Shown here piece by piece: positions 54,891 through 64,000 of a stretch of DNA of 64,000 bases. The translations under genes were made by a program, and so were the position numbers. Position 1 is the first letter of the stretch, and each line of letters opens with the position of its first letter. The stretch is from Astrothelium macrocarpum (taxonomy: Eukaryota > Ascomycota > Dothideomycetes > Trypetheliales > Trypetheliaceae): the NCBI GenBank assembly GCA_021030915.1, contig JAGEMR010000067.1, positions 62,001 to 126,000 on the forward strand, read 5' to 3'. The notes below the pieces were generated by a model. It did no database searches and was not told the DNA's origin. It was given only the letters and a program-made list of their open reading frames with translations.

Positions 54891-56728
54891 TATGAAAAAA
54901 AAAAATTTTTAATATTTTTTAAAATAAAATTTATTTAATATTAGAATTAATCTAATATAATCTGATATTTTATATTATTTTATTTAAATTTTTAAAATCA
55001 ATTTTTTTTAAATTTTCTGAATTAATTTCAGAATCAAAAATTTTATTTTTTTTATTTATTTTATTTATAAATAATTCATTATCATTATTCTGAAATTATT
55101 CAATAATATATTCTGATAGAATATAATTCATTATTTTATATAAAAGAATTAATTTTTATAATTTAGAATTCTGATTATCAATAATCATATAATTTAAAAA
55201 TATTTTTCATAATAAAAAATAAATATATATATAAAACCGTAATTATTAATTAATATCAAGTTATTCAAATTCAAATTAAATGATAATTATAATATTATTA
55301 AATCAATTTTGATTTTAAAATTATTGATGATATCATTTATATATGACTGAACAAAAATATATATTAAAATCTATTCAAAATTAATTTTATTTATTATTAT
55401 TTATTTATCAATAATAATGAATTTATCGTATTCATTTATAATTTTTTATTATAAATTAATTATATCAAATTCAATATTAATTTAATAATCTTTCATATTA
55501 TTCATAATTAAACGAATTTATAAAAAAAATGATTTATCAGAAATAATATGATTCTATTATTATTTTTATATTATATGATTATTCCAAATTCTTATAAAAT
55601 TATAAATAATCTGATAAATAATAAAAAAATAAATAATTCGTAATATAATTTATTTAATAGAATTATTATAATATAAATTATTTTTTTTAAATTATTTGAA
55701 ATATATCTTTCATTTATTTATAAAAATTTTAATAAATTAATTTTATCAAATTTCAATTCATTGATTTATTTTATTAATATTATATTAAATAATATCAATA
55801 AAAAAAGATTATATTTATTAAATGAAATTTATTAAATTTGATAATAAATATTAATTATTATCATTATTTTTATATTTCGATTATATTAAATAATTTCAGA
55901 TTAAAATTTATATTTATTTATTATATTGAAATATTATTTATAAATATTAATTTAAATAAAAATATTTATATCAATATATATTTAAATAATGAATTTTAAA
56001 TATGAATCAATAATAATATATATTTTTATTCCGTATTATTTTAATTTATAATAAATATTAATCGATTAAATATAATTTGAATTATTAAAAATATAAAAAA
56101 TTCAATTTATATTATATTTCTGATTATGATATTAAAATTTATATGAATAAATTTGATGAAAAATATTCTAAAAATAATTTCATAAAATGGATATTTATAA
56201 TAAAAAATGAATATATATATATAATAATCTATGACTGTAATTTTTGATATAATTTTATTATATTTTATATCTAATAATTTATTCGATTTATTGATTCTTT
56301 TATTTAATATTTTTATTAATAATTTTTCAGCGAATATTCTAAAAATATTTTAATTTTTGAAAATAATTTAATTTTAAATAGAAATTATATTATTAAAAAA
56401 TAAAAAATATCTCTTTATTAGATCAATTGAAATTGAAATATATCAAAATCATAAATATATAAATTATTGATTTTTTTTTTAAATTCATTTTTGATTATTT
56501 TAATAAATTCTATTATTTGAATCATCTTTTTAATATATTAATCGATAATAAATTTAATCCTTTTTATTATTATAATCATTTTAATATCTTTTTATTCATT
56601 AATCCAATTTCGTAACAATCAATTATTTTATGACGAAAATGTTCGAAAAATAATGAAGAATAAGATATAAAATATTATAAATATTCTGAATAGAATAATT
56701 AATAAAATATCAAATTTTTACGCGCAGA

Positions 56729-56866
56729 AGTTTCATATTTTCTGAATTAGGCAATAAGAACTAGAAATGCGGATTTGCTTTGATAAATTCTCACCACCAT
56801 GTAAATTTGGTGGGGATTTATGTGTGCGGAACATTTTCGGCGAAATTATGAGCCGTTTTGAGCCAC
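56729..56866 (-). repeat. Right 138-bp terminal inverted repeat
   Basis: Reverse complement of 50741-50878 with about ten differences, nearly all C/T or G/A. Its outer end touches the TA shared with the next element. Confidence 0.9.
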
Positions 56867-56868
56867 TA

Positions 56869-59026
56869 GGAGTATCCACGGGTCCGTGCAACCCACGGGT
56901 ATCTGCAACACCGCTCCGCGTTGCGCACCACCACCTTCAAAATTGAATAACTCCACAACCATGGATCTGATTGATCAGCTAATTACAGCATCGAATTTGC
57001 AAGAGCCTGGCGAAGAGATTCTACCAAAAATTGAGAAAAAAGTTCATCGTTCAACGGCTTGGCGGCACAAAGTCGGCCAAACAGTGCCAAGAGGTAATAT
57101 GCGGAATCACACCAACGCGTTACTTCAATACCAGCAGGAAATGGATCTTATTGTTCAAATTAACAAAGCTACGGATCGAGGCACCCTACCAACACCTCGA
57201 ATGGTGCATAACTGGGCCGCTGTTATTGCCAAAAAACAGCCTGGAGTTAACTGGGCTACGACCTTCATAAAGCGACATAAAAACGAGCTTCATAGTGGCT
57301 ATATTCAACCACTTAATATAGAGCGAAAAAAAGCAGATAATTACTACAGTTATAAACTATACTTTGACCAAATAAATAGGGTCAAACTCTTAGTATTTAA
57401 GCTAACAATTTGCTAGTTTGAGAGCTTTTCTAGCAATCATCAGGTCCTTCCACAGAATATCTACAATATGGACGAAAAAGGCTTCCTCATTGGCCAGCAA
57501 CAGAAGATTAAAAGAGTCTTTAGTAAGGCTGCTTTTGAGGCCGGCAGAGTGCTTGGATCTATTCAATCTAGTAACAGAGAATGGATTACTGTTATCGACT
57601 GTATCTGTATGGATGGCTCGTACATTCCACCTGGTATTATCTACAAAGCAAAGCAAGGTAATTACCAAGATACCTGGTTTCAAGACCTCAAGGACCAAGA
57701 GTGCTTTTTTGGCTGTTCAGATTCAGGATGGACCTCTGAGGCTCATGGTCTCGATTGGCTCAAGAACGTTTTTGATCGATCTACGAAGACAAAGGCTGCG
57801 AATGGCCTCAGAGAAAGGCTTCTGATAGTCGATGGCCATGGCTCTCACGTCTCTGACGCCTTTCTGAATTACGCCATAACAGCTCGAATCAATATTGTGG
57901 TCCTTCCACCTCATTCGACTCATCGACTTCAGCCACTTGATGTGAGTTGTTTTAGCCCCTTGGCGAATTACTACTCACAAGCATTCGACCACACACTTTG
58001 TATGGCAGCAGGCTTAGTGGAAGTAACAAAGAGAGATTTCCTGAGGTTGTTTTGATACGCACATCAAAAGGCGCTCACTCCTGAGGTTATTAAGAGTGCT
58101 TGGAAAAAGACTGGATTACAGTCATTCGATCCCGATATTGTACTTAATAAGATCAAGAAACAGCCAAGCAGGCCTTCCTCGAGCCAAACTGAAGCTTCTA
58201 TTAGATCTCTAAACAACATTATTGAAGTACAGAGGTTCACGCGCAAGGTCTTTGGCCCGAATCCCAATGCCGCTGAGGTGGCAGTTAGCGACATGGTCCT
58301 CCACCTCCAAGCCCAAAATGAGATCCTTAAGTATGAGAATTCGTACCTACAACAGTCTCTAAAACAAGAGAAGACTCGCCGCCATCGAAATAAGAAGCTG
58401 CCACTGCTCCCTGGAGAAGATAGTAGTAACCTCGCGCAGTTCCTCTCGCCAGCAAAGATTAAGGCCCGGCAGGCAGCTGCAGCCAATAGAGAGCAGGAAT
58501 TAGAGATTCAGCGGCTGCAAAAAGAGGCTCAAAAAGTGGAACAACAACAACGCAAAAGGGTTCAAGAGCAATTGAAGCACGAGCGCAAGTTAGAGAGGCA
58601 GCAGCAGCGAATTCAGAGGTCAGAGCAAAACGCTCAAAAAAAGCAGCAGCGTCAAGAGGCTCTTGAGCAACGGCAGGCAACTCAGCAGCTCCATAATGAG
58701 GCTAAATCTCATAGAAAGTCTCTACAGGCATCTATGAGGTTATTAAGTGCTCAAACCTCCGAGCCGAATTCGCATTATATAGAATTATCTGAAGCCGGAG
58801 GTTTGCGACCATCAGGTCGACCTTCGCGCACCCGACGCCAACCACAACGTCTTTTGGATTAAATTAAGGTTACAGAACGCTTCAATAGACATCTACAATT
58901 ATCACCATCTAATTATTTAGTTAATAGCTATTGTGGTTGTTGAGATAATGGAGGGGGAAGGACTGCTTGGAAGCGGCAACTTGGTGTTGCAGATACCCGT
59001 GGGTTGCACGGACCCGTGGATACTCC
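56869..59026 (+). mobile_element. Nearly intact Fot1-like transposon with perfect 44-bp inverted repeats
   Basis: Both ends read GGAGTATCCACGGGTCCGTG and onward identically over 44 bp in inverted orientation (56869-56912 and 58983-59026). TA flanks both sides (56867-56868, 59027-59028). Size 2158 bp, 44-bp repeats and TA target all match the Fot1 family of fungal pogo-superfamily elements. GC content is ordinary, with no RIP-like decay, so it is young compared with its neighbour. Confidence 0.93.
56961..58862 (+). pseudogene. Fot1-type DDE transposase with one premature stop
   Basis: The frame starts MDLIDQLITASNLQ at 56961. It runs to 57380 (YFDQINR), is broken by stops in 57381-57416, a 36-bp stretch with GT..AG ends and GCTAAC that might be a very short intron, and resumes in phase at 57417. 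DDE_1 motifs are present: NMDEKGFLIG, LLIVDGHGSHVSD and HRLQPLDVSCFSPL hold the three Asp residues. A TGA at 58053-58055, after RDFLRLF, falls where related proteins usually have Trp. The frame then continues through a Gln/Lys-rich coiled coil to a basic tail (RPSRTRRQPQRLLD). The copy is therefore probably inactive, or needs read-through. Confidence 0.85.
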
Positions 59027-59228
59027 TATCCGTTATGGCCGACCGAGCCATCGCGTCTCCACCATTAAAATCTTGAGCCAGAGAGAGTTCTGGATCGGAT
59101 TCTCCGCACAGTTTCCATCTAGGTCTCTTCAACTTTCGTTCTCCACCCACAATTTCCCACCACAGCACGACATCCGTAGTTGAAATCGAGTTCCCACAAA
59201 TAACTTGAGAGGCAGTTCCTATACAACA

Positions 59229-60239
59229 ATGAAATCGTCAAAGGCTACCACAAGCAAAGATAGGGTACGATTCCTCGTCATGTCCGATACCCATGGTCTG
59301 ACTTTAAGCAATCTCCCAGAGACTGATGTTGTGATACATTGCGGCGATCTCACTGAGCAATGTTCACTTGAAAAGTTGCGAAGCGCCTTGGAATTTGTTG
59401 CATCAGTCAAAGCCGAACTTCGCCTGGTTATCGCTGGCAACCATGAGCTTCTCCTGGATAAGTGCTATGTGGACCTTCACCAGGAGCAACTGGAGTCCCA
59501 CAAAGAAGTTATCAAGCTGATGTCTCAATCTCGTGGTATTACCTATCTCGAGGAAGGCACGCGAAGATTCGCCCTGGAGCGTGGGGTTTCTTTCACCGTT
59601 CATGCGTCACCTTATACCCCGTCTCAGTATTACTCTCGGGATCTGTTTCATGCATTCCAGTACTTATCTAATGAAGACCGCTTCAATCCGCCCAGAGACT
59701 TCGGCGATGCATTGATCACGCCTGATTATGCCATAAACACTTCAACATCTTCCAGTATAGTCCCTGACTTTCCCAATATCGACGTTTTGATCACCCATAG
59801 CCCTCCGAAATACATTCTTGATCATTCCAGAAACGGTAGCAGTGCTGGTTGCGAACATCTTCGTCGAGCTCTCTGCCGAGCAAAACCCCGACTTCACTGT
59901 TTCGGTCATATACATGAGGCATATGGAGCGCAAAGAGTAGCATGGCGGTCGAATTCAAGTACGGAGGATCTTGAAGATGTCGGCTTCGAGTCGTCGGACA
60001 TCTATGATGACGACGCTATCCAAGTTTCCCACGTTGAACCGGACACGTTCATGAAGAATTCATCTTGCAAGAGAGGTTTTGCAAGAATCTGTAAGAAAAG
60101 TCAGCAAGCCCTTGTTCATGGGAAGCAAACGCTGTGCATCAATGCAGCAATAAAAGCAAGCCGCAAAAGCCCGTGCAATGCACCTTGGTTGATTGATTTG
60201 GATTTGCAAAGCAGCTCTTTGAGATCGGAAACTGGGTAA
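59229..60239 (+). CDS. Calcineurin-like metallophosphoesterase
   Basis: A single exon of 336 residues. The metal-site motifs of the metallophosphoesterase superfamily are all present: MSDTHGL (DxH), VIHCGDLTEQ (GD), VIAGNHELLLD (GNHE), LITHSPPKYILD (H) and LHCFGHIHEAYG (GHxH). The layout matches fungal and animal MPPED-like phosphodiesterases. The C-terminal 90 residues are Ser/Lys-rich and variable. The substrate is unknown. Its start is about 200 bp from the right end of the Fot1-like element, so that insertion is within the likely promoter. Confidence 0.9.
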   Translation: MKSSKATTSKDRVRFLVMSDTHGLTLSNLPETDVVIHCGDLTEQCSLEKLRSALEFVASVKAELRLVIAGNHELLLDKCYVDLHQEQLESHKEVIKLMSQSRGITYLEEGTRRFALERGVSFTVHASPYTPSQYYSRDLFHAFQYLSNEDRFNPPRDFGDALITPDYAINTSTSSSIVPDFPNIDVLITHSPPKYILDHSRNGSSAGCEHLRRALCRAKPRLHCFGHIHEAYGAQRVAWRSNSSTEDLEDVGFESSDIYDDDAIQVSHVEPDTFMKNSSCKRGFARICKKSQQALVHGKQTLCINAAIKASRKSPCNAPWLIDLDLQSSSLRSETG

Positions 60240-61151
60240 ATATTGCCACCAGAAGATAGTGCGCTCTCAACCTCTGAGTTAAGCAAGCTACTTAGGTTCA
60301 AGAGTAACATGTGAGCGTAATTAGAAACATCTAGGAAGGTATGCCAGAGAAGAAATAAAGGTGCTCAAACGTGTTGATTGAGATCCTTCGTTAGGTGTAT
60401 TACAGCTCATGATTGGCTTCACCCACCCTGGCTTGTTGCAAACGCAATCTGACGGCTACCTGCAGAGTCGATCATCGTGCCTACGCACTATGCACCGATC
60501 AAATCCCTAGCAGAGCCCGTTTCGACCGGATCGACGGACCGTGGCCAGCAATATGTAGACCCTTCTTGCCAAGTCATAGTCGGTGTGTATTCAAAGGAAG
60601 TGCTCCGCACATTCTTCCTGTCTCCAGCGCATTTGTCTCGCAGGAGGAAGTACAGAGTAGCAGTGAAGGATAAGGATTTGAAGACTCTTGAATCAAAATA
60701 AGTCGCTATACCACTCTTGACGTTCTGTAGGTGATTGGTGCTCGTCGAAACCCATCATGCCATTCTCCCCTCGCTCAACGGCCTAACGTTACTGTATCAT
60801 ACCAGAATCGGGGCTCTTCTTCTTGTGCTGGCACTATTGAAGGTTGTTGACACGATCTGATAGTGATGATGGGGAATGCCCTATAGTTCGGCCGTCCAAT
60901 AAACGATTCCTTTGCAAGTCTTCTTTGGGTAGGAAGAGGCACGTCTGACATAATCACACGGTTAAGTACTGAAGATCATCTGGCCTATGGCGATCACGAC
61001 GCCATTCCGCACAGCCATTCTTTCACGAAACATTTCCCCGGTTTTCTTTCATATCTGAGCGTCGTCCTTATTTCTCTCAACAAGCCTTAGACACTATTCG
61101 AATTTGCAGGCTCAGTATTCACTACTGAGTTTCCGTTCCTCGTGAGTCATC
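60240..61151. other. Intergenic
   Basis: 912 bp between two plus-strand genes. Frames at 60413-60701 look random. No repeat ends or RNA genes are seen. Confidence 0.4.
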
Positions 61152-62803
61152 ATGGCAAGGATCAAGATACTCTCAGCGGGAGAATCGACATCTTCGGCGG
61201 TTGATCAGGAGAATCCTCAAAATCCTGCAGCACCGAAAGCGTCCCAAACTGAAGGTGAGTATCATATTACTACGAGGTGTTCTGCATAGTGTTATGACAC
61301 AAAAAGTTTTGATTGATTTACTAATGGAGACCAGAAAAGATCGTTTCCGAGGTGAGAAGCAGGCGCGACCTAGAGACAACTGCTTTGGTAAGTTCAGTGA
61401 GAGAACCCCCCTTCAACCCCGAGCCTGGAATGAAAAGATCGATTCCCAAGGATCTCAGATCTTCTTTGTCACTGGCAAAGTCGTTGATTTGGGTTCTTCT
61501 AAAGCTATAACGTCAAACATCAGCGTCCGCGGTGACCCCCATCCCCCTACGTGATTAGCTGATTATATCAATAGATAAAACGTCCAGACAGAGACGAGAG
61601 CCTCCGTAACGGTTTTATTTCTGCCGTATTGATGGCATGGAAAAAGGACACTATAAATGAGGTATACCCGGGAGATCTGTGGCCATCCAAAACCTTGGAT
61701 GGAAAGAAGCCAGCTACAGTTGAAAGCTCCCCATACTTCATCCGGCCGGTGGAGCAGTTAGACACCAATATCTTGAAATTATCAAGCGAGGTTGCTGCCT
61801 ATATGGAATGGGCTCAGGCGATAGAGCTCATCAAATCAAAGATGATAGCTCGCCAAAATACCACGGGCGAAGAAACTAGTGGTCCTTTTGCTTCACGATT
61901 CAGACAGCGTGGTGTGATTGCGGAAGATCTCGAGCAAGTATTGGCGTAAGTTAAGCTACTGCAATTTTCCGCAGTTCTATCTTACGATCATTCGCTTATA
62001 CCGACAGGGAAACCCAAAAGTCACAAACCAAAGAGACTTCAGATGACTACACTACTCTTGATTTTGGTACAAAGCTTTCTCTAATAATCCATAACGAGAC
62101 AAATGCTCGTCTAGAATTCTGTGGGATTGAGTTTAATGGAACAGTACATCTCAACGGCCCAAAGCTCCCTTCTAACACCGTAGATCATTTAGACAGTATT
62201 GCACAACGCAACATAGCTGATACAGCCAAGAGTCTCTGGAATCTGATTAAGAAAAGCGAGGATCTCGAGACTCGACTGAGTCAGACTTTGGCTGTCCAAC
62301 GCTGCTTTGAAAACACGGGCCAAAGTACTGATGCTATGTCCGATTTACTTGATCAGTGTAAGGAAAGGTTTGGGCGAGCGAAAGCTGAAGAAACGCAGGT
62401 ACTTGATAAATTGAATGATCTGGTACGGCGCGGTCATACACAAGTCTCTGCTTCTACCGAAAAGGAGACGCCTGAAACATCTGCTCAGGAATCTATTGAA
62501 GCTAAGCAGGAAGGGCCAGCATCGAGGACTAAGGAATTTCTCCAGAAGATGGGTCATGATGCCAACCCTCGTGGCACCGGTTTTACCAAGAAGCAAGTTC
62601 GGATTGTTCTGGAGGCAAGAGATGATGCCGTGAAACGTGGCAATACTATGGGCTCCATCAACGTCGGACCCGGAAAACGCCCCTTTACATGGCATATCGG
62701 AAACAAGATCCCCCCAGTAACATTGAAGCGAGCTCTCAGAGATAGGTCAACGGCAAACAACGTCTCGGAGAGTAGACGTGCATCAGTCCACCATCACCAA
62801 TAG
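61152..62803 (+). CDS. Uncharacterised five-exon protein
   Basis: Proposed exons are 61152-61254, 61335-61387, 61575-61945, 62009-62067 and 62193-62803, which close in phase to 398 residues. Intron 4 has a TTCTAACACC branch site and TTTAG acceptor; without it the frame breaks at a TAG (62181). Intron 2 (187 bp) is long and partly readable, so its exact form is uncertain. The protein has a central helical part (LRNGFISAVLMAWKKD, VAAYMEWAQAIELIKSK, IADTAKSLWNLIKKSEDLET) and a C-terminal GHDANPRGTGFTKKQVRIVL region with GKRPFTWHIGNK. I do not recognise a domain. No signal peptide is seen. Confidence 0.62.
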
Positions 62804-63615
62804 CCACATAGGCTTTCTCCTCGCCTCTCAAAGGTCCAAAAGCTCACAAAGGTCGACCGAATATCCTATCATCGCATGTCGGATCATTGGAAACGCCCAA
62901 GGAGGCGCGAATACCTGGCTTCCCGGACTGCGCAGGATCGTGGGCGCGAGCGCGAGAGGGCTGCGGTAGATAGGGGTGAGCCGGGTTGTCGCCCGAGTTT
63001 CTCCCCCAGGGCCATGGTTGATGGTGTAAGTCACGGTTGTTTTGCGTCGATTATGGAAATTGGGGAAGACTGACATGTGGATAGTCCCAGTATGCTGCTA
63101 CGATCACCATCATCGCCATCACTATCATCACCATCATTACCATCACCATCACCACCACCACCACCCTTCTGTCACCACCGCTAAAAATACCTCCAATAGC
63201 GCCACGTCGCTCACGTTCTTCCCACTACCCCCAATCCCGCTTTCCGCGCCGCCACTATCCTTCTTGCGCTCGCTCCCAGTGGCGTGCGCTGCTGGAGGAC
63301 GGGCAATTCACAATTCTCGAGGAGATGAGGAGGTTTGGGGGGAGGAATTTAGAAGATAGAGGGTGATGACCTCACTGTTTTTGCTGGGCATTGGTTTTGG
63401 GGCTTTCTTTGGGGGTCGGGTTGTTTCTGCTTTTCTTTTTTGGGCTGTTGCAGAATAGACGGTGGAGGGCATTCCCGAGCTTTACGAATTGATGCATACC
63501 CACGGCAGATTCCACGACTCGATCCCCCAAAAAAAAGAGGTTTGTAATAAAGACTTGATTAAACTGTTCTAAGTAACTTGTCATACCGGGGATGATTCCA
63601 TGTATCTATGGAGCT
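62804..63615. other. Intergenic with CAT/CAC microsatellite
   Basis: Convergent 3' regions of the five-exon gene and the sugar transporter. About 63098-63172 is a run of CATCAC/CACCAC triplets. A frame at 63042-63359 that reads this as poly-His is not a credible gene. Confidence 0.5.
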
Positions 63616-64000
63616 TCATGCGCTAATATCATCGCCACTCTTCTCCTCAATACCTTCATGGGTCCCCTTCTCAAAGCCGTTTCCAGCATCGACGCTGTTG
63701 CCGCGATGGACGATATTGTCAAGGCCGACCTCCTTGTTGATCTCGCGCATCCTCTCGGCATCAGCAGTGGCCTCGCCAACAGACCCGAACAAGATATCCA
63801 TTTCTTCCAAGGTGAGATTCTTGGTCTCCGGAACAAAGAAGGCGATGAAGCCGGCACCCAAGAAGATCATGATGCCGAAGAAGATGTAGGTACCATAACG
63901 CATACCAGTCAGCATGTCAGGCGTAACCTGGCCGACGATGAAGTTGTTCATCCAGTTAGCACTGGCGCCGAGGGCAATACCATAAGGACGGTTGCTGAGC
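63616..64000 (-). CDS. MFS sugar transporter, C-terminal part
   Basis: The frame enters from the right edge and stops at 63616. Visible sequence begins LSNRPYGIALGASANWMNNF, the loop before the last helices, then GTYIFFGIMIFLGAGFIAFF as transmembrane helix 12 and the sugar-porter signature VPETKNLTLEEMD. The cytosolic tail is about 60 residues, acidic, with AERMREINKEVGLDNIVHRG. It is probably a hexose or quinate permease of the plasma membrane. Both N-terminus and most helices lie outside the window. Confidence 0.9.
   Translation of the reverse strand, partial: LSNRPYGIALGASANWMNNFIVGQVTPDMLTGMRYGTYIFFGIMIFLGAGFIAFFVPETKNLTLEEMDILFGSVGEATADAERMREINKEVGLDNIVHRGNSVDAGNGFEKGTHEGIEEKSGDDISA

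Larger units (their letters stand above)
50741..56866. mobile_element. AT-eroded DNA transposon with 138-bp terminal inverted repeats
   Basis: The left end 50741-50878 (GTAGCTCAAAACGGCTCATA...) and right end 56729-56866 are reverse complements over 138 bp, differing almost only by transitions. A TA flanks each side (50739-50740 and 56867-56868), as for Tc1/mariner/pogo insertions. The 6.1-kb interior is nearly all A and T, which fits strong RIP or a similar C-to-T process. It contains a nested Fot1-like element, a tandem coding-repeat relic and a 100-N gap. Without the nested copy it would be about 4.27 kb, long for a simple Tc1-type element. No transposase could be read. Confidence 0.85.

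Noticed and set aside
63042..63359. Histidine-rich small protein
   Set aside because: The poly-His comes from a CAT/CAC microsatellite; flanks show no conservation signals and it lies in a convergent 3' region.

Overview
The window is nuclear DNA of a filamentous ascomycete (Pezizomycotina). Genes are densely packed on both strands and carry short introns of about 50-110 bp with GT..AG ends and CTAAC/CTGAC-type branch points. The gene complement is typical of the group (CipC-like stress protein, Skn7 regulator, formamidase, fungal P450). An AT-rich block of C-to-T-mutated transposons matches the repeat-induced point mutation (RIP) of these fungi. I cannot name the species. Gene models below were spliced by hand and checked for phase, conserved family motifs and total length.

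Layout. 1-16 kb: an edge-truncated nuclear-looking protein, an Ebp1/Cdb4-like protein divergent from HEM4 (uroporphyrinogen-III synthase), a conserved fungal protein of unknown role, a Sas2-type MYST acetyltransferase, a WW-domain protein, ADE13 (adenylosuccinate lyase) and a large SPX-EXS (Syg1/Xpr1) phosphate exporter. 16-34 kb: CipC-like protein, an alpha/beta-hydrolase that has lost its nucleophile, a PP1 inhibitor-2, an M18 vacuolar aminopeptidase, a GFA/CENP-V-type zinc protein, an F-box-like protein, a membrane-anchored PhoD-type phosphatase with a 12-nt microexon, formamidase, ERV1, an NmrA-like protein and a methyltransferase. 37-48 kb: SKN7, GCD6 (eIF2B epsilon), an Ariadne-type RBR ubiquitin ligase and a cytochrome P450. 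48-64 kb is accessory in character: an uncharacterised 719-residue protein, an 8.3-kb transposon stack, a metallophosphoesterase, an uncharacterised five-exon gene and the 3' end of a sugar transporter.

The transposon stack (50741-59026) is the most striking structure. A 6.1-kb element with 138-bp terminal inverted repeats has an interior eroded to almost pure A+T. It holds a nested 1.85-kb Fot1/pogo-like element, itself mutated. Sharing its right TA is a nearly intact 2.16-kb Fot1-like element with perfect 44-bp terminal repeats. Removing both outer insertions restores a near-perfect 24-bp palindrome centred on the target TA. A separate short inverted-repeat (MITE-like) family has three copies here, one of them inside the first intron of ADE13.

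Most genes are housekeeping genes that do not form an operon-like or biosynthetic cluster. Loosely shared themes are phosphate handling (SPX-EXS exporter, PhoD-type phosphatase), stress and redox (SKN7, CipC-like, ERV1), and translation or nucleotide and tetrapyrrole supply (GCD6, ADE13, HEM4). No rRNA, tRNA or CRISPR array was found. A 100-base assembly gap lies at 52674-52773.
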